Below, piece by piece: positions 37,215 through 45,363 of a stretch of 64,000 bases of DNA (position 1 is its first letter; each line of letters starts with the position of its first letter). The DNA is taken from positions 2,227,623-2,291,622 of the forward strand of contig NZ_CP160328.2 in assembly GCF_040741455.2 (NCBI RefSeq), given 5' to 3'. This DNA comes from Snodgrassella alvi (lineage in GTDB: Bacteria; Pseudomonadota; Gammaproteobacteria; Burkholderiales; Neisseriaceae). The translations under genes and the position numbers were made by a program. The notes under the pieces were generated by a model. The model was given only the letters and a program-made list of their open reading frames with translations. It ran no database searches and was not told the DNA's origin.

Positions 37215-37918
37215 GCGCGGATTTCACTATCGCCATGATGCCGCATGCCATCATCAATCTGAGGCAGATGGTCAATAATGATATCTGGTTTGGTATCGGG
37301 GTTTTGTGCCAGTAGTCCCATATCGGCATAGCCCCAAGTTACGCCACAGCTTAAGGCACCGGCAGCTTTGGCTGCAAGAATGTCATTTGCTGAATCACCC
37401 ACCATTAATAAATTCTGAATAGCAACACCTAATACTTCGGCTGTGTGCAATAAGGGCATAGGGGAGGGTTTCTTTTCACTCAGTGTGTCACCACCTACCA
37501 CTAAACTAAAAGAATCGGCCAGTCCCAGTTCGCACAATAATTCCACTGCCAGAATTTCATTTTTATTAGTAATTACCGCTAAGGGTAATCCTCTGTTACG
37601 AAATAGAGCTAGTGCGGTTTCAACTTCAGGATAGGGACGGGTATGAACACTTAGATGAGTACGGTAATAAGCAATAAATGCAGTAAAACCTTGTGCCCAG
37701 CTAGCTTCATCAGCCTGTCCGTCTTTACTTCCACTGAGCGCCCGATGCACCAGACTAGACAAACCATCGCCTACGTAGCTGGTGAGTTCTTCTGCGGGTA
37801 AGGGTGCCAGATTCATTTCGGCACGCATATGATTGGCCGCTGCACACAAATCGGCAATTGAATCGACCAGCGTACCATCAAGATCGAATGCTATGGCCTG
37901 AATATCATTCCATTTCAT
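37211..37918 (-). CDS. gph: Phosphoglycolate phosphatase
   Basis: A HAD-superfamily hydrolase that dephosphorylates 2-phosphoglycolate formed during DNA repair. Motif I is FDLDGTLVDS with the nucleophile Asp, motif II is AVITNKNE, motif III is the lysine in LSEKKPSP, and motif IV is VGDSANDILAAKAAG. ATG 37918 is used; an in-frame TTG nine bases upstream is less likely. The protein is 235 residues. It overlaps recX by four bases. Confidence 0.9.
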   Translation of the reverse strand: MKWNDIQAIAFDLDGTLVDSIADLCAAANHMRAEMNLAPLPAEELTSYVGDGLSSLVHRALSGSKDGQADEASWAQGFTAFIAYYRTHLSVHTRPYPEVETALALFRNRGLPLAVITNKNEILAVELLCELGLADSFSLVVGGDTLSEKKPSPMPLLHTAEVLGVAIQNLLMVGDSANDILAAKAAGALSCGVTWGYADMGLLAQNPDTKPDIIIDHLPQIDDGMRHHGDSEIRA

Positions 37919-38070
37919 GCTAAGCAATATGGGTTGGTAAAAGACGTATTCATTTTATCACGAGCAATGTACCGATATGGTCCTTAGTCGAACCGGATTT
38001 ACTCTGTTTAGCAATCAAAGATTTTACACCTTAATTTGCCTTCATCCAGCAGTTGTAGGTCTAAGTAGGG

Positions 38071-39141
38071 TTAACTACATATGGGTTGGATAGGATTGCG
38101 GCTAAATATATAGCTGATATGCTGTTTATATGTAGTCCCGGCCCGAAGAATATTATTGGGAAAAGCTGGCTGGTTTGCTGCATCGGTATAACCCTGCGGT
38201 TCAAAACAGATGGCAGCAAATGGTTGCAGTGCTTTACGTTGCGGTATCGGTTGTTTTGTTAGATGCTGGGCGTTATAAACCACCATTACCGGTGCATCAG
38301 TTTTAACCGCCATTGAAAGTCCCGTATCTGGCGCGCTAATACTCGCTACAATGCTTTGATTGGAATGAGGAGGTAAGATATAGGCAGTATCAATTACACT
38401 ATTGCCAATAGGGCGGGCAGAATGGAAATCCAGTGCTGCTGGTGCCTTAGAAACCTCACCAGTAGGCATCATATCTGCATCTGTATCAATTACTTCCATA
38501 GGTAACAACCATAACTGATGCTCGCTGACAGTATTTTCTCGCAAAGCTAGATTAAAATAACTGTGTTGAGTAAGATTAATCAACGTATCTCGATCTGTTT
38601 CAGCGCTGAAATCAACATTTAACTCATTATTAGCTGTCAGAGTATAACAAACTTGAACGTTCAGATTGCCGGGATAGCCTTCTTCTCCATCGGCGCTGAA
38701 TAATTGCAACGTGATGGAAGCGCATTCGTCATCTGTGTGCGTGGTATGCACTGTCCACCATTTCTGGTCGAAGCCGCAAAATCCGCCATGCATGTGATGC
38801 TCGCCCTGATTGGGTGACAACTGAATCCATTCCTGATTTAGCTTTGCTTTCGCATGGCTGATACGGCCAGCATGTCGCCCGATTACTGCTCCCAGATGCG
38901 GATTGTTGGCACGATAGCTATTGCTGGCATAGTCTTCAGCATTATCAAAGCCCAGTACACATTCTACTGAATTGCCGTCTCGGTCTGGTATTACAATTGA
39001 AGTAATAATGGCACCAAAATCCATTACCGATACCTTCATGCCGTTGCTATTGGACAATGTCCATAGTGTGGCGCTGTCTCCATCTATCAAGCCAAATGGC
39101 TGGGTTTCAAGTGTACAAAGTGATTGCTTATTTGTTTGCAT
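38071..39141 (-). CDS. galM: Aldose 1-epimerase
   Basis: Interconverts alpha and beta anomers of galactose or glucose. The 356-residue protein shows LGAVIGRHAGRI, HMHGGFCGFDQKWW with an early conserved histidine, LTQHSYFNLA with the second histidine, and CFEPQGYTDAANQPAFPN with the catalytic glutamate. It overlaps the upstream rarA gene by 14 bases, indicating a shared transcript. No other Leloir-pathway gene is in the window, so the sugar served is unknown. Confidence 0.93.
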   Translation of the reverse strand: MQTNKQSLCTLETQPFGLIDGDSATLWTLSNSNGMKVSVMDFGAIITSIVIPDRDGNSVECVLGFDNAEDYASNSYRANNPHLGAVIGRHAGRISHAKAKLNQEWIQLSPNQGEHHMHGGFCGFDQKWWTVHTTHTDDECASITLQLFSADGEEGYPGNLNVQVCYTLTANNELNVDFSAETDRDTLINLTQHSYFNLALRENTVSEHQLWLLPMEVIDTDADMMPTGEVSKAPAALDFHSARPIGNSVIDTAYILPPHSNQSIVASISAPDTGLSMAVKTDAPVMVVYNAQHLTKQPIPQRKALQPFAAICFEPQGYTDAANQPAFPNNILRAGTTYKQHISYIFSRNPIQPICS

Positions 39142-40441
39142 TCTGACCGGCCTCTTCGTCCAGATTATGTAAAAATGCCAGCTTGTCCGCGATTTTAATT
39201 TCCAGCCCGCGTGCTACTGGCTGATAAAAAGACGGTTCTTCCATACCGTCTGGCATATAAGTTTCACCAGCTGCATAAGCATTGGGTTCATCGTGTGCAT
39301 AACGGTATTCTCTGCCATAACCCAGCTCTTTCATCAGCTTAGTAGGTGCATTGCGCAAATGTACAGGCACTTCACTGGATGGATGCTGTTTAACAAATGC
39401 ACGTGCCTCATTATAAGCCATATATCCTGCATTACTTTTGGCAGCACAGGCTAGATACAATACAGCCTGCCCTAGAGCTAGTTCGCCTTCGGGGCTGCCC
39501 AGACGCTCATAAGTGAGGGCTGCATCATTCGCTATTTGCATTGCCCGAGGATCTGCCAACCCGATATCCTCCCACGCCATACGGATAATGCGCCTTGCCA
39601 GATAGCGCGGGTCTGCGCCACCATCGAGCATGCGTGAAAACCAGTAAATAGCGGCATTAGGATGGGAACCACGTACAGACTTATGTAAAGCAGAAATCTG
39701 TTCGTAGAAGCTGTCACCACCTTTATCGAAGCGACGCAGCTGTGTGCCAAGACTACTGGCCGTTAATGCTGCACTGATAACACTTTGCTGCTGAGCCTGT
39801 GCAGTGTGAATTAATTGTTCCAGAAGATTTAGAAAACGCCGACCATCACCGTCGGCACTATTGAGAATGAGTGTCTGAGCATCCTCATCAATACTGAATG
39901 TTTTGAAAGCCTGCAGACTGAATACTTTCTGCTGAAGCTGTTTTAATTCTTCAATGCTGAGCGAATGCAGCGTATAAACCTGTGAGCGGCTTAAAAGAGC
40001 TGGATTCACTTCGAAAGAGGGGTTTTCAGTGGTGGCGCCAATAAATGTGAAAAGACCGTTTTCTACATAGGGTAAAAATGCATCCTGCTGAGATTTATTA
40101 AAGCGATGCACTTCATCTACAAACAATATAGTGCGCTGACCATGTTGTAATGCCAGCTGCGCCTTTTCGACCGCCGCACGAATTTCCTTGACACCGGAAA
40201 AAACCGCTGACAATGGAATAAACTGAGCATTGAAACTCTGTGCCAGAATGCGTGCCAGTGTGGTTTTACCTACGCCAGGAGGACCCCACAACAGCATAGA
40301 ATGTAGATGTCCAGTTTCAACTGCGACCCGTAATGGTTTACCCTCACCAATCAGATGTTGCTGGCCGATCACTTCATCCAGATTCTGCGGACGTAACTGT
40401 TCTGCCAGTGGGGCTAAAGGTTTTTGATTAAATAAATCCAT
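39128..40441 (-). CDS. rarA: Replication-associated recombination protein A
   Basis: An AAA+ ATPase (MgsA/RarA, related to eukaryotic WRNIP1) acting at stalled forks. Walker A is LLWGPPGVGKTTLA, Walker B is ILFVDEVHRFN, sensor 1 is FIGATTENPSFE, and sensor 2 lies in DGDGRRFLN. The C-terminal tetramerisation domain is complete, giving 437 residues. It is transcribed with galM on the minus strand. Confidence 0.95.
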   Translation of the reverse strand: MDLFNQKPLAPLAEQLRPQNLDEVIGQQHLIGEGKPLRVAVETGHLHSMLLWGPPGVGKTTLARILAQSFNAQFIPLSAVFSGVKEIRAAVEKAQLALQHGQRTILFVDEVHRFNKSQQDAFLPYVENGLFTFIGATTENPSFEVNPALLSRSQVYTLHSLSIEELKQLQQKVFSLQAFKTFSIDEDAQTLILNSADGDGRRFLNLLEQLIHTAQAQQQSVISAALTASSLGTQLRRFDKGGDSFYEQISALHKSVRGSHPNAAIYWFSRMLDGGADPRYLARRIIRMAWEDIGLADPRAMQIANDAALTYERLGSPEGELALGQAVLYLACAAKSNAGYMAYNEARAFVKQHPSSEVPVHLRNAPTKLMKELGYGREYRYAHDEPNAYAAGETYMPDGMEEPSFYQPVARGLEIKIADKLAFLHNLDEEAGQNANK

Positions 40442-40605
40442 ATCGTGTCATTCTGTACACGGCAATTCGTGTAAGATATTGTACCTGATTGAATGAAGTT
40501 TGCCCGCTATTCAGATTTTACATTGCGTGTATAATCGTGTGATTACATATCTTAAAAAAGGGTGGTTGTATTCGGGTTTGATTATAATGCAACTGACAAA
40601 AATTC

Positions 40606-40953
40606 ATGAATAAAATATTGTTTCTGCTGGTTTTTGTAGTGGTAGTGATAGGGGTCGGTATTCAATATGATAAAAAAGCAGAATACGGACTGATCTCCGG
40701 CATAGCTGGTTACATGATTAATAATGAGTGTCAGCTTCAGCTGAGTAAGCCACTGCTTATCCGTGGACTCGGTACAATTGACCTTTCTGGAGTGAGTAAA
40801 CAGTATTGTAGTTGTATTGCTGAGCAAAACAAACGTAAGTTCAGCATCGAAGAAGTAATCAAAATGGTCAATCCACAAAATCGCCAGCAGAATGTAAGTG
40901 TATTAATTGCATCAGAGGCTGAAAAATGCAGCTACGGAATGCAGCGTTATTAA
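40606..40953 (+). CDS. Small exported or membrane-anchored protein with four cysteines, function unknown
   Basis: A 115-residue protein I do not recognise. The first 19 residues are a hydrophobic signal or anchor (MNKILFLLVFVVVVIGVGI). The rest is polar, with four cysteines at 42, 68, 70 and 108; YCSCIAEQ forms a CxC pair. There is no lipobox. The spacing would permit disulphides in the periplasm. It lies 41 bases upstream of thrC on the same strand, and the pair may share a promoter, but that need not imply a shared role. No clear ribosome-binding site was seen. The coding call rests on length, the signal-like start and ordinary codon use. Confidence 0.65.
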   Translation: MNKILFLLVFVVVVIGVGIQYDKKAEYGLISGIAGYMINNECQLQLSKPLLIRGLGTIDLSGVSKQYCSCIAEQNKRKFSIEEVIKMVNPQNRQQNVSVLIASEAEKCSYGMQRY

Positions 40954-40994
40954 CTATGGTTCAGATATGATTTCAGAATCATACAGGAGAAACA

Positions 40995-42407
40995 ATGAAA
41001 TACATTAGTACCAGAGGGCAGACAGCACCAAAAAGCTTTAGTCAGGCATTAATGGCGGGGCTGGCTGATGATGGTGGATTGTTACTGCCACAAAGCTATC
41101 CACATATCGATGCATTTACTCTGCATGACTGGCGCTCATTGAGCTATGCTGAACTGGCTCTGCAAATCATCAGCTTATTTGCTACTGACATACCGAAAGC
41201 GGATTTACAGACAATCATTAGCAAAACCTATACTGCAGATGTATTTGGTAGCGATGAAATTACGCCTCTGAGAACGTTGCATGACGGTGTCAATATTCAA
41301 GCGCTATCAAACGGCCCTACACTAGCTTTTAAAGATATGGCCATGCAATTATTGGGCAATCTCTTTGAATATGTGCTTGGACGTGAAAACCGTTATCTCA
41401 ATATTATCGGCGCCACCAGCGGTGATACTGGTTCTGCAGCTGAATATGCCTTGAGGGGTAAAGACAGAGTAAATGTGTTCATGTTATCGCCCTTTGGCAA
41501 AATGAGCGATTTTCAGCGTGCACAAATGTACAGCTTGCAGGATGGCAATATATTCAATATCGCTATCAAAGGTATGTTCGACGATTGTCAGGACATTGTG
41601 AAAGCTTTACAGAATGATCATGCTTTCAAGGCTAATTACCATCTGAGTACGGTTAATTCGATTAACTGGGGCAGGATAGTGGCGCAAGTGGTGTATTATT
41701 TTAAAGGCTATTTTGCTGCCACCAACAGTAACGAGCAGAAAGTATCATTTTGTGTACCAAGCGGTAATTTCGGAAATGTACTGGCCGGACATATTGCGCG
41801 AAGTATGGGTCTGCCCATTCACCGTCTGATAGTTGCCACAAATGAAAACGATGTATTGAACGAATTTTTCAATACTGGTCATTATCGTCCGCGGGATGCA
41901 GCACATACTTTTGTTACCTCCAGCCCTTCGATGGATATTTCCAAAGCTTCCAATTTCGAACGCTTTGTATATGATTTGCTGGACCACGATGGTGCTAAAG
42001 TGCAGCAGCTCTGGCAACAGGTAGCCACTGGCAGCGGGTTTGACCTAAGCCCATTGCTCGACAAAATCCACAACCAGTATGGCTTTGCTGCTGGTAAAAG
42101 CACACATACTGACCGTCTGCATACTATTGCACAAGTTTATGCAGAAGACGGCGAGCTAATAGATCCGCATACTGCTGATGGTGTAAAAGTTGCACGGCAA
42201 TTGCGCGAAGCTGGTGAAATTATTGTTTGTCTAGAAACAGCACAGCCAGCTAAGTTTGCCCAGACCATCCATGAAGCCGTAGGTGATAATGTCAAAATCC
42301 CGCGGCCAGATAATTTGGCTGGGCTGGAAGATTTACCACAGCGTGTTACCATCATGGATAACGATGCCGCAGCAGTACGAAAATTTATAGAAGCACAATT
42401 AAAATAA
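40995..42407 (+). CDS. thrC: Threonine synthase
   Basis: A PLP enzyme that converts O-phosphohomoserine to threonine. LSNGPTLAFKDMAMQLLGN holds the PLP lysine (Lys113), GATSGDTGSAAEYAL is the phosphate/substrate loop, and VPSGNFGNVLAGHIA is the PLP-phosphate loop. At 470 residues it is the long type I form found in proteobacteria such as Neisseria. AGGAGA precedes the ATG. It ends at a strong bidirectional terminator. Confidence 0.96.
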   Translation: MKYISTRGQTAPKSFSQALMAGLADDGGLLLPQSYPHIDAFTLHDWRSLSYAELALQIISLFATDIPKADLQTIISKTYTADVFGSDEITPLRTLHDGVNIQALSNGPTLAFKDMAMQLLGNLFEYVLGRENRYLNIIGATSGDTGSAAEYALRGKDRVNVFMLSPFGKMSDFQRAQMYSLQDGNIFNIAIKGMFDDCQDIVKALQNDHAFKANYHLSTVNSINWGRIVAQVVYYFKGYFAATNSNEQKVSFCVPSGNFGNVLAGHIARSMGLPIHRLIVATNENDVLNEFFNTGHYRPRDAAHTFVTSSPSMDISKASNFERFVYDLLDHDGAKVQQLWQQVATGSGFDLSPLLDKIHNQYGFAAGKSTHTDRLHTIAQVYAEDGELIDPHTADGVKVARQLREAGEIIVCLETAQPAKFAQTIHEAVGDNVKIPRPDNLAGLEDLPQRVTIMDNDAAAVRKFIEAQLK

Positions 42408-42444
42408 AAAAAGTTTGGCCTACATGGCTTAATAAACACTTAAT

Positions 42445-42476
42445 AAAAATGCCGGCTTAATCAAGCCGGCATTTTT
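42445..42476. terminator. Bidirectional terminator between thrC and the antiporter gene
   Basis: A 14-bp stem (AAAAATGCCGGCTT with AAGCCGGCATTTTT) around an AATC loop lies between two convergent genes. It has a T run on either strand. Confidence 0.92.
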
Positions 42477-42485
42477 AGATTCGGA

Positions 42486-43988
42486 TTAAAAATTATCCGG
42501 ATTTTCCAATTTGTCTACTTTCTGTTTTAATTCTTCTGGTGTCAGAGCAATCTCTTCACTCGGGTCAGCAGCAGCGGTAGCTACAGCAATCGGATTATAA
42601 ACAGAAATATATTCTGAACCATCAGACCGATCTTCAATAGTATACATCACACCACTGCGGTTAAAACGATGACACTGACGCTGATACCAGCCGCGAAAAC
42701 CGGTTTTCGGCTCGTCCGGATTGTAATAAAACGCATTCAATACTTCCGGTAACCCCAGACCACATACTACACCTGATAGCAATACACAGATAAAAGTATA
42801 ACCAACAAGAATATCACTGTATTTCGCCAATGCCGGCATATTGGCTACGGCTAGAATCAAAGCCAGAGAAATACCGCCGCGCACACCACCCCATGACAGA
42901 ATGGTCAGGCTGCCGTGGTAGCTTTTCTTATGCACTTTAGGAAACAGCATAAAGGCCAGAATATTGCCGATAAAGCGGCTCAGATGTAGTAACACGAATG
43001 CAACAATACCGCCGATAACCAGCGTTTTGCTCATGTCTACAATAAAAAGTTCCAGACCAATCAGGGTAAATAGGAAAGAATTGATGATCCCTTCTACCGC
43101 ATGCCAGAAATTATTAACATCATCTATTTCTTTTTTCTGCAATACTTCCTGCCATTTATTACCGACAATCAGACCACCAACCACGCAGGCAATTGGGCCG
43201 GAAGCATGGGCAAAATAGGCTACCAGATATGAACCAGAAGCGAGCAGGGCAGTGGCTAAAATCAGTGATTCATTTTCATGTTTACCGTGTAGCAGGCGTA
43301 ATGCGCCGATACCAAAGATAAAACCGATAATCACGGCTACAATAATTTCATAGAAGAAATTCTCAATCACACCTATGGGTGATACATGCTGGCCGTTAAT
43401 CAGCGTTAAAATGGTCATAAACACCACGATACACATTGCATCGTTGAATAAAGATTCACCTTCCAGCTTAACCATCAGATGCCGAGGTGTGCGGACTGAG
43501 CTCAGTACGCCCTTGATACCGATAGGGTCAGTGGCACCGAGGGCAGAACCAAGTAGTAGCAGCACGAGCAGCGGGACATAATCTCCTACCAGAAACTGGA
43601 AAGCATAAAGCAGCCCGCCAAACAGTACGGAACACAACAGCAAACCCAGAGTGGCTAAAATTAATATCTGACGCCAGTAGCGTTTTAAATCGGAAATCTT
43701 GAATTTGAGGGCAGAAGAAGTCAGGATAAAACAGATTACACCGTTAACCAGAAAATCATAAAAATTGATATGGCCAACCGCAGCTTTCAACGCCTGGATA
43801 TCCACATGAATAAAATGATTGCGTCCGAACAAATTCATACCCCATTGCAGAGCGAATACAAGAATTGCGGAAACAATCGGCACACCGATGGCCTGTGGCA
43901 TATCAAACAACCGTTTATTTAATAGCGTTGTGACTATGGACAACGAAAAAATAACGGTGATGGCCTGTAAAAAAAGTACACTACCCAT
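42486..43988 (-). CDS. Sodium/proton antiporter, CPA1 (NhaP) family
   Basis: A 500-residue protein with about twelve helices and a C-terminal cytoplasmic tail of roughly 90 residues. GSALGATDPIGIKGVLSS carries the ion-binding Asp-Pro, LEGESLFNDAMCIVVF holds the second acidic site, and GGVRGGISLALIL is the late glycine-rich signature. It exchanges Na+ (or K+) for H+ at the inner membrane. The tail contains an acidic stretch at the very end (EEIALTPEELKQKVDKLENP). It is a single-gene unit facing thrC. Confidence 0.92.
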   Translation of the reverse strand: MGSVLFLQAITVIFSLSIVTTLLNKRLFDMPQAIGVPIVSAILVFALQWGMNLFGRNHFIHVDIQALKAAVGHINFYDFLVNGVICFILTSSALKFKISDLKRYWRQILILATLGLLLCSVLFGGLLYAFQFLVGDYVPLLVLLLLGSALGATDPIGIKGVLSSVRTPRHLMVKLEGESLFNDAMCIVVFMTILTLINGQHVSPIGVIENFFYEIIVAVIIGFIFGIGALRLLHGKHENESLILATALLASGSYLVAYFAHASGPIACVVGGLIVGNKWQEVLQKKEIDDVNNFWHAVEGIINSFLFTLIGLELFIVDMSKTLVIGGIVAFVLLHLSRFIGNILAFMLFPKVHKKSYHGSLTILSWGGVRGGISLALILAVANMPALAKYSDILVGYTFICVLLSGVVCGLGLPEVLNAFYYNPDEPKTGFRGWYQRQCHRFNRSGVMYTIEDRSDGSEYISVYNPIAVATAAADPSEEIALTPEELKQKVDKLENPDNF

Positions 43989-44091
43989 GCAAACAGTTTT
44001 CCTTTATTGAGATGATGTTATAAATTAGAGTTAAACCGAATCTGTCGCAGTTTCGAGCAGGTTCCCCTTGAATAAAACATGCAAAAGTAAC

Positions 44092-45030
44092 TTACGAATC
44101 AAATTCATCCATTAAATCAGGAGAAGGTATGAAGTATAGACTGCCGCTCACTGGGGTACTGAAATCCAGCAGACGATCGACATGTCCTTCTGCATTACCG
44201 GTGAACATTTGTTTAACCATCTGACGGGTAACAGCAAATGAACGGGCATAGCCAATAAAGAATGTACCATATTCATTTTTCGATGGATGGGCAAAAGCAA
44301 CATTTGCGCGAACTATTTTTAGTTCATTACCCTCAGCATCATAAACTTTGCTGACATTGTTATGTGCTGTCTGCGGTTTTTCCTCATCGGAAAGTTCAAT
44401 ATCATTGAATCGGCGCCGACCGATAGTTTTTTCTTGTTCCTCAACTGATAATTGTCGCCATGCCTGCATGTTGTGCAGGTATTTCTGAGTGAAAGCATAG
44501 CTACCGTTACGAAACAGCGGATCTTCATCTCCAACCACGGCATAATCCATTTTGCGTTCGTCGTCAGGATTTTCAGTACCATCGACAAAACCAATAATGG
44601 CACGCCCATCCAGATAACGGAACCCGCTGACCTCATCTATCGGATAAGTGGCCTCTCCCAGAATTTCATGGATCATTGCGGCCATTTCATAGCAAATATC
44701 CTGACGGTCTGCACGAATATGGAAAAATAAATCGCCTGGTGTAGCCACAGCAGTATGCTTAGCACCTTTGATTTCAGTAAAAGGCACTAGCTCTTTCGGT
44801 TTGGGTTTCGCTGGACGCAATCTGTCCCACGCATCCGAACCAATCCCCATTAACGCATTGAAATTTTCATCATGAAAACGGCCATGTAGACTGCGTATTA
44901 AAGCTGAAAAACCGGTGATAAAATCAAGAACTTCAGCAACTGCTGTTTCATTGTCCTTAATGCCAAGCGTAATAAACAAAGCGCTTTTACCCGGATAGGC
45001 AACTACCGGCGGTATCCTGTTTATAGTCAT
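44092..45030 (-). CDS. Dyp-type heme peroxidase (YfeX-like)
   Basis: A 312-residue dye-decolourising peroxidase. GFVDGTENP at 147-155 is the GxxDG motif with the distal catalytic Asp150. His223 is the likely proximal heme ligand, and VRANVAFAHPSKNEYGTFF is a conserved stretch. No Tat or Sec signal is present, so it is probably cytoplasmic, like YfeX, which acts on heme or porphyrinogens with peroxide. Its 5' region contains two strong hairpins followed by a T tract on its own strand (45129-45226), which may control it. Confidence 0.92.
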   Translation of the reverse strand: MTINRIPPVVAYPGKSALFITLGIKDNETAVAEVLDFITGFSALIRSLHGRFHDENFNALMGIGSDAWDRLRPAKPKPKELVPFTEIKGAKHTAVATPGDLFFHIRADRQDICYEMAAMIHEILGEATYPIDEVSGFRYLDGRAIIGFVDGTENPDDERKMDYAVVGDEDPLFRNGSYAFTQKYLHNMQAWRQLSVEEQEKTIGRRRFNDIELSDEEKPQTAHNNVSKVYDAEGNELKIVRANVAFAHPSKNEYGTFFIGYARSFAVTRQMVKQMFTGNAEGHVDRLLDFSTPVSGSLYFIPSPDLMDEFDS

Positions 45031-45128
45031 TAATAAAACTTTCCTAAACCAATATTATAGTAAATTTAACTAACCTTATTAAGTACAAGGCAGACACAAA
45101 TTTAAAAAATTTTAACTATTTCGCGCAG

Positions 45129-45226
45129 AAAAAAAATATTTCCATATTCGACTAAGAATACGGAATATGGCTTCGAAATAAGTACAATTTGATGTCCCCT
45201 TCATTAATGCAATTAATAAATGGGGA
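45129..45226 (-). ncRNA. Candidate small RNA or attenuator upstream of the Dyp-type peroxidase gene
   Basis: Read on the minus strand, a hairpin with TCCCC/GGGGA and inner ATTAAT/ATTAAT arms (45195-45226) is followed 24 bases later by an 8-bp perfect stem CCATATTC/GAATATGG (45142-45170). A run of eight T (plus-strand A run ending near 45137) comes next. That is the layout of a structured RNA ending in an intrinsic terminator. It ends about 100 bases before the peroxidase ATG, so it could be a free small RNA or a leader attenuator. No convincing -35 was found; TATTAT- and TATAAT-like boxes occur upstream. Confidence 0.35.
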
Positions 45227-45284
45227 TACTTAACTATAATATATGCAAAGATTAGATAAAAAACGCTAATTATATATGAAAAGC

Positions 45285-45306
45285 TGATAAAAGCTTTTAT
45301 TTATCA
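45285..45306. promoter_or_regulatory. Operator-like inverted repeat in the divergent region
   Basis: TGATAAA and TTTATCA form a perfect 7-bp inverted repeat with an 8-base spacer, itself containing AGCTTTTA. It is 57 bases upstream of the antiporter ATG at 45364. The symmetry suits a dimeric regulator, but the arms are AT-rich and may be chance. No regulator is identified. Confidence 0.3.
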
Positions 45307-45363
45307 AAAATTATCCGTTAATATAGATTACTTACTATTACTGATTATTACCCTGAGAAATCA

